Assembly (NCBI GenBank): GCA_021820805.1
Contig: JAKADF010000128.1
Span: forward strand, 1 to 8,256
Source of the DNA: Bacillota bacterium
GTDB taxonomy: Bacteria > Bacillota > Bacilli > Alicyclobacillales > Alicyclobacillaceae
DNA: 8,256 bases
Direction of reading: 5' to 3'
This document shows positions 6,344-8,256 of this stretch, piece by piece (the stretch's first letter is position 1; each line of letters starts with the position of its first letter). The position numbers and the translations under genes are program-made. Below the pieces are notes generated by a model that saw nothing but the letters and a program-made list of their open reading frames with translations, did no database searches and had not been told where the DNA came from.

Positions 6344-7102
6344 ATGACTGACACTGATAAGCGGATCGCGCTTGTAATTGGAGGCATGAAAGGCATCGGC
6401 AGAGCAATTGCATATACGCTCACAGAAGAAGGATATCATGTCATCGCAACCTCAAGAGATGCCGCAAATGAAGACGGTCTGCCATATGTTACTGAAAAAT
6501 TGGATCTCACCGACAAGTCATCTGTGGATGCATTTGTGAACAAACTAACTGCAGAGATTCCTTACCTGAATGTGCTTGTCAATAATGCTGGGATTGCAGG
6601 ACCTACTGCACCAATCGATAAAATCACTGATGAGGAATGGGATAGTGTTTTCTCGGTAAATGTACGAGGAACATTTTGGATGTCACGCAGGCTTCTGCCT
6701 TTGTTAGAGAAAGCCAAAGGGGCACGTAGAATTATTAATATTGCGTCTATGACTGGTAAGCGTCCGTTTTATCAGCGGGTTCCGTATGCGGCAAGTAAGA
6801 TGGCAGTTATTGGTATGACGAGATCGATGGCTTTGGAGCTTGGGGCAAAGAACATTACGGTGAATGTAATTAGCCCTGGGTACGTCGGCGGGGAGCGAAT
6901 CGAGCGTGTTATCGAAGGACAGGCAAAAGCTTCTGGAGTCGGTATAGAGCAGGTAACTGATACTTTCTTGTCACAAAGCCCTTTGCGACGCCTTGTTTCT
7001 CCAGAGTCTATAGCACGGATGGTCGCCTATCTGTCATCAGACTGTGCACAGGATATTACCGGCTGTGATTTTGGCGTAACTGCTGGTGTTTGGATGGATT
7101 AG
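6344..7102 (+). CDS. Classical short-chain dehydrogenase/reductase (possible HpsO-like role)
   Basis: This 252-residue cytosolic oxidoreductase has a Rossmann fold. The nucleotide-binding loop reads G-G-M-K-G-I-G (13-19), with glycine in place of the usual threonine. Also present are N-N-A-G (80-83), the structural Asn106, catalytic Ser135, and the Y-A-A-S-K pair Tyr148/Lys152. Arg38 at the end of the second strand (T-S-R-D) leans toward NADP(H), but this is not decisive. The start has AAGGAGA 7 bases upstream, and the gene follows the regulator by 51 bases, probably in the same operon. Described DHPS operons carry dehydrogenases (HpsO, HpsP) believed to interconvert the DHPS enantiomers through the 2-keto compound, and this protein could do that job. 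Sequence alone gives only the family. Confidence 0.88.
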   Translation: MTDTDKRIALVIGGMKGIGRAIAYTLTEEGYHVIATSRDAANEDGLPYVTEKLDLTDKSSVDAFVNKLTAEIPYLNVLVNNAGIAGPTAPIDKITDEEWDSVFSVNVRGTFWMSRRLLPLLEKAKGARRIINIASMTGKRPFYQRVPYAASKMAVIGMTRSMALELGAKNITVNVISPGYVGGERIERVIEGQAKASGVGIEQVTDTFLSQSPLRRLVSPESIARMVAYLSSDCAQDITGCDFGVTAGVWMD

Positions 7103-7260
7103 GTCTAATTATGGCAGGCAAATTACACAATCTTGTTGAATAATTTAGATTTTAGTGAATGCATACTCTCGCAAATCATGTCGAATCTTTGTGAATTGTG
7201 TTACTATTTTTTCGGATGCAAATCTTTCAGCACTTAGTTAGTTGTGCGAGGTGTAGTGCT

Positions 7261-8103
7261 ATGTCAATTCTGGAAGTGATTCAGAATACTATGGACATTT
7301 ATCAGATGACCTATCCTGAGGATGCCCTTTTATTTTTAGTAGACACCGAGAAGATGCTTAGAATCTTGCCTGGTAAACACTTTGGAAAGTCGATTGCAGA
7401 GCAGCTTCCTGCAGGTACATCGGTCAGCCAGTTAAAGGGTACAGTTATGGCTAAGGCGCTAGAAACCGGGAAACCAGTTCAGGAAGAACGTGATGCTTCA
7501 AGATATGGTGCAGCCTATATTACAACTGCAACTCCAGTCTTTGAGAATGGAAAAGTCGTTGGCGTGCTGGCAGCCGTAATTTCAAATGAACGTTACGATA
7601 AGCTGCGAAGCGATGCAACAGAGCTGGCGGCGATGGTTGGGCAAATGAGTGCAACCTCTGAACAAGCTGCCACAGTTTCGCAGGACGTCGCATCACACGT
7701 ACAGAATGCGGCCGCTGTCTCCGAAACGGTAGCAATTCAGATTAGTGATATCAATTCGATTACTGAATTTGTAAAACAGATAGCTTCCCAATCTAACTTG
7801 CTTGGCCTAAATGCAGCGATTGAAGCCGCAAGGGCGGGGGAACAAGGTCGCGGATTTGGCGTTGTTGCACAGGAAATACGTAAAATGGCAGATCAGAGTA
7901 AAACCTCAGTAGCAACTATTCGGGACAAGCTGCAAAGTATTCAATCATCCATCGAGACAATGAATGACAGCATGCAGCAAATAGCAGCAGACACAGAGGA
8001 GCATTTAGCGAGCATGGAAGAGCTCTCTGCCGCGTTTAATCGCATTACTGTTGTTGCAAATGAAATGGTGGCCTCTGCTTCAATAAATACAGTAGACGCG
8101 TGA
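7261..8103 (+). CDS. Soluble methyl-accepting chemotaxis protein with small N-terminal sensor domain
   Basis: This 280-residue chemoreceptor has no hydrophobic membrane segment, so it should be cytosolic. Residues about 1-112 form a compact alpha/beta sensor-like region (ending in [17 protein letters not shown]), resembling PAS/Cache-like folds. Residues about 118-280 are the coiled-coil signalling domain, with the conserved hairpin tip [26 protein letters not shown] at 177-202. It is short and has no HAMP domain, like the soluble receptor class to which B. subtilis YfmS belongs. The ATG at 7261 is supported by GAGGTG at 7248-7253. An upstream in-frame TTG at 7198 has no such site and is rejected. 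It follows the dehydrogenase by 158 bases with no terminator between, so it may share the operon. A role in taxis toward the pathway substrate is inference. Confidence 0.9.
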   Translation: MSILEVIQNTMDIYQMTYPEDALLFLVDTEKMLRILPGKHFGKSIAEQLPAGTSVSQLKGTVMAKALETGKPVQEERDASRYGAAYITTATPVFENGKVVGVLAAVISNERYDKLRSDATELAAMVGQMSATSEQAATVSQDVASHVQNAAAVSETVAIQISDINSITEFVKQIASQSNLLGLNAAIEAARAGEQGRGFGVVAQEIRKMADQSKTSVATIRDKLQSIQSSIETMNDSMQQIAADTEEHLASMEELSAAFNRITVVANEMVASASINTVDA

Positions 8104-8143
8104 TTTAAGAAGTTATTTAGGGGCTGGATGATTTAATGATTAT

Positions 8144-8187
8144 GAGGAGAGAGCTAGAAATCTCTAGCCCCCTTCTCAATTGTTTTA
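8144..8187 (+). terminator. Probable intrinsic terminator after the chemoreceptor gene
   Basis: GCTAGA (8153-8158) pairs with TCTAGC (8163-8168) around a 4-base loop. GAGGAG (8144-8149) pairs with CTTCTC (8172-8177, one G-U) outside an AGA/CCC internal loop, and AATTGTTTTAAT follows. A competing pairing of GGGGCT (8120-8125) with AGCCCC (8166-8171) is possible. Confidence 0.65.
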
Positions 8188-8207
8188 ATAGATTAAATTG
8201 TCTTAGA

Positions 8208-8256
8208 TTAATCGGACACTTCTAGTTCGTCTTCATCACATTCATCCATCAGGCAC
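8208..8256 (-). CDS. Possible C-terminal end of a convergent gene, acidic tail
   Basis: On the minus strand the frame is open from the window edge to a TAA at 8210-8208 and reads C-L-M-D-E-C-D-E-D-E-L-E-V-S-D. Only 15 residues are visible, so the product cannot be named. The acidic composition and the position opposite a terminator suggest a real convergent gene, but the stretch is short enough to be chance. Confidence 0.3.
   Translation of the reverse strand, partial: CLMDECDEDELEVSD

Noticed and set aside
7198..7260. Longer chemoreceptor start at TTG 7198
   Set aside because: No ribosome binding site precedes it, the added residues are not receptor-like, and GAGGTG is well placed before the ATG at 7261.
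7103..7260. Sigma-D-type or sigma-A promoter for the chemoreceptor
   Set aside because: No TAAA plus GCCGATAT pair and no correctly spaced TTGACA/TATAAT pair could be found. Hexamer-like fragments have wrong spacing.

Overview
The window looks like a stretch of a low-to-moderate GC Gram-positive chromosome, most likely an aerobic or facultative Bacillales-type spore former. This is inferred from strong Shine-Dalgarno sites (GGAGGAGG, AAAGGGGGTG, AAGGAGA), TTG and GTG starts, sigma-A-like promoters and a short soluble chemoreceptor. No rRNA or species marker is present, so the genus is not assigned. Nearly all genes lie on the plus strand. There are no CRISPR arrays, tRNAs or insertion sequences.

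Region 1 (1-3764) is an acyl-CoA/aldehyde catabolic module. It holds the C-terminal end of a YdiF/propionate-CoA-transferase-type enzyme, a crotonase translationally coupled to it by an ATGA overlap, an NAD(P)-dependent aldehyde dehydrogenase, and a HutC-type GntR regulator. The regulator has its own clear promoter with a palindrome beside the -10 box. An unusually long two-part hairpin (2738-2796) separates the aldehyde dehydrogenase from the regulator, and a textbook intrinsic terminator (3734-3764) closes the module. The natural substrate cannot be read from the sequence.

Region 2 (about 3850-8190) is a second module. A strong promoter (TTGACA, 16-bp spacer, TAAAAT) carries an 18-bp perfect palindrome over its -10 box and a 28-bp perfect palindrome just downstream of the expected transcription start. 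It drives a histidinol-dehydrogenase-superfamily enzyme of the HpsN type (sulfopropanediol 3-dehydrogenase), a LacI-family regulator, a short-chain dehydrogenase and a membrane-free methyl-accepting chemotaxis protein. The working model is a LacI-controlled operon for oxidising 2,3-dihydroxypropane-1-sulfonate (DHPS) or a close relative. HpsN would oxidise the terminal alcohol to the acid, the short-chain dehydrogenase would handle the secondary alcohol or its stereochemistry, and the cytosolic receptor would link metabolism to motility. No transporter and no desulfonating lyase lies in the window, so the substrate assignment rests on the HpsN family resemblance.

After the chemoreceptor there is a hairpin terminator. 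At the right edge, what may be the acidic C-terminus of a convergent minus-strand gene enters the window.
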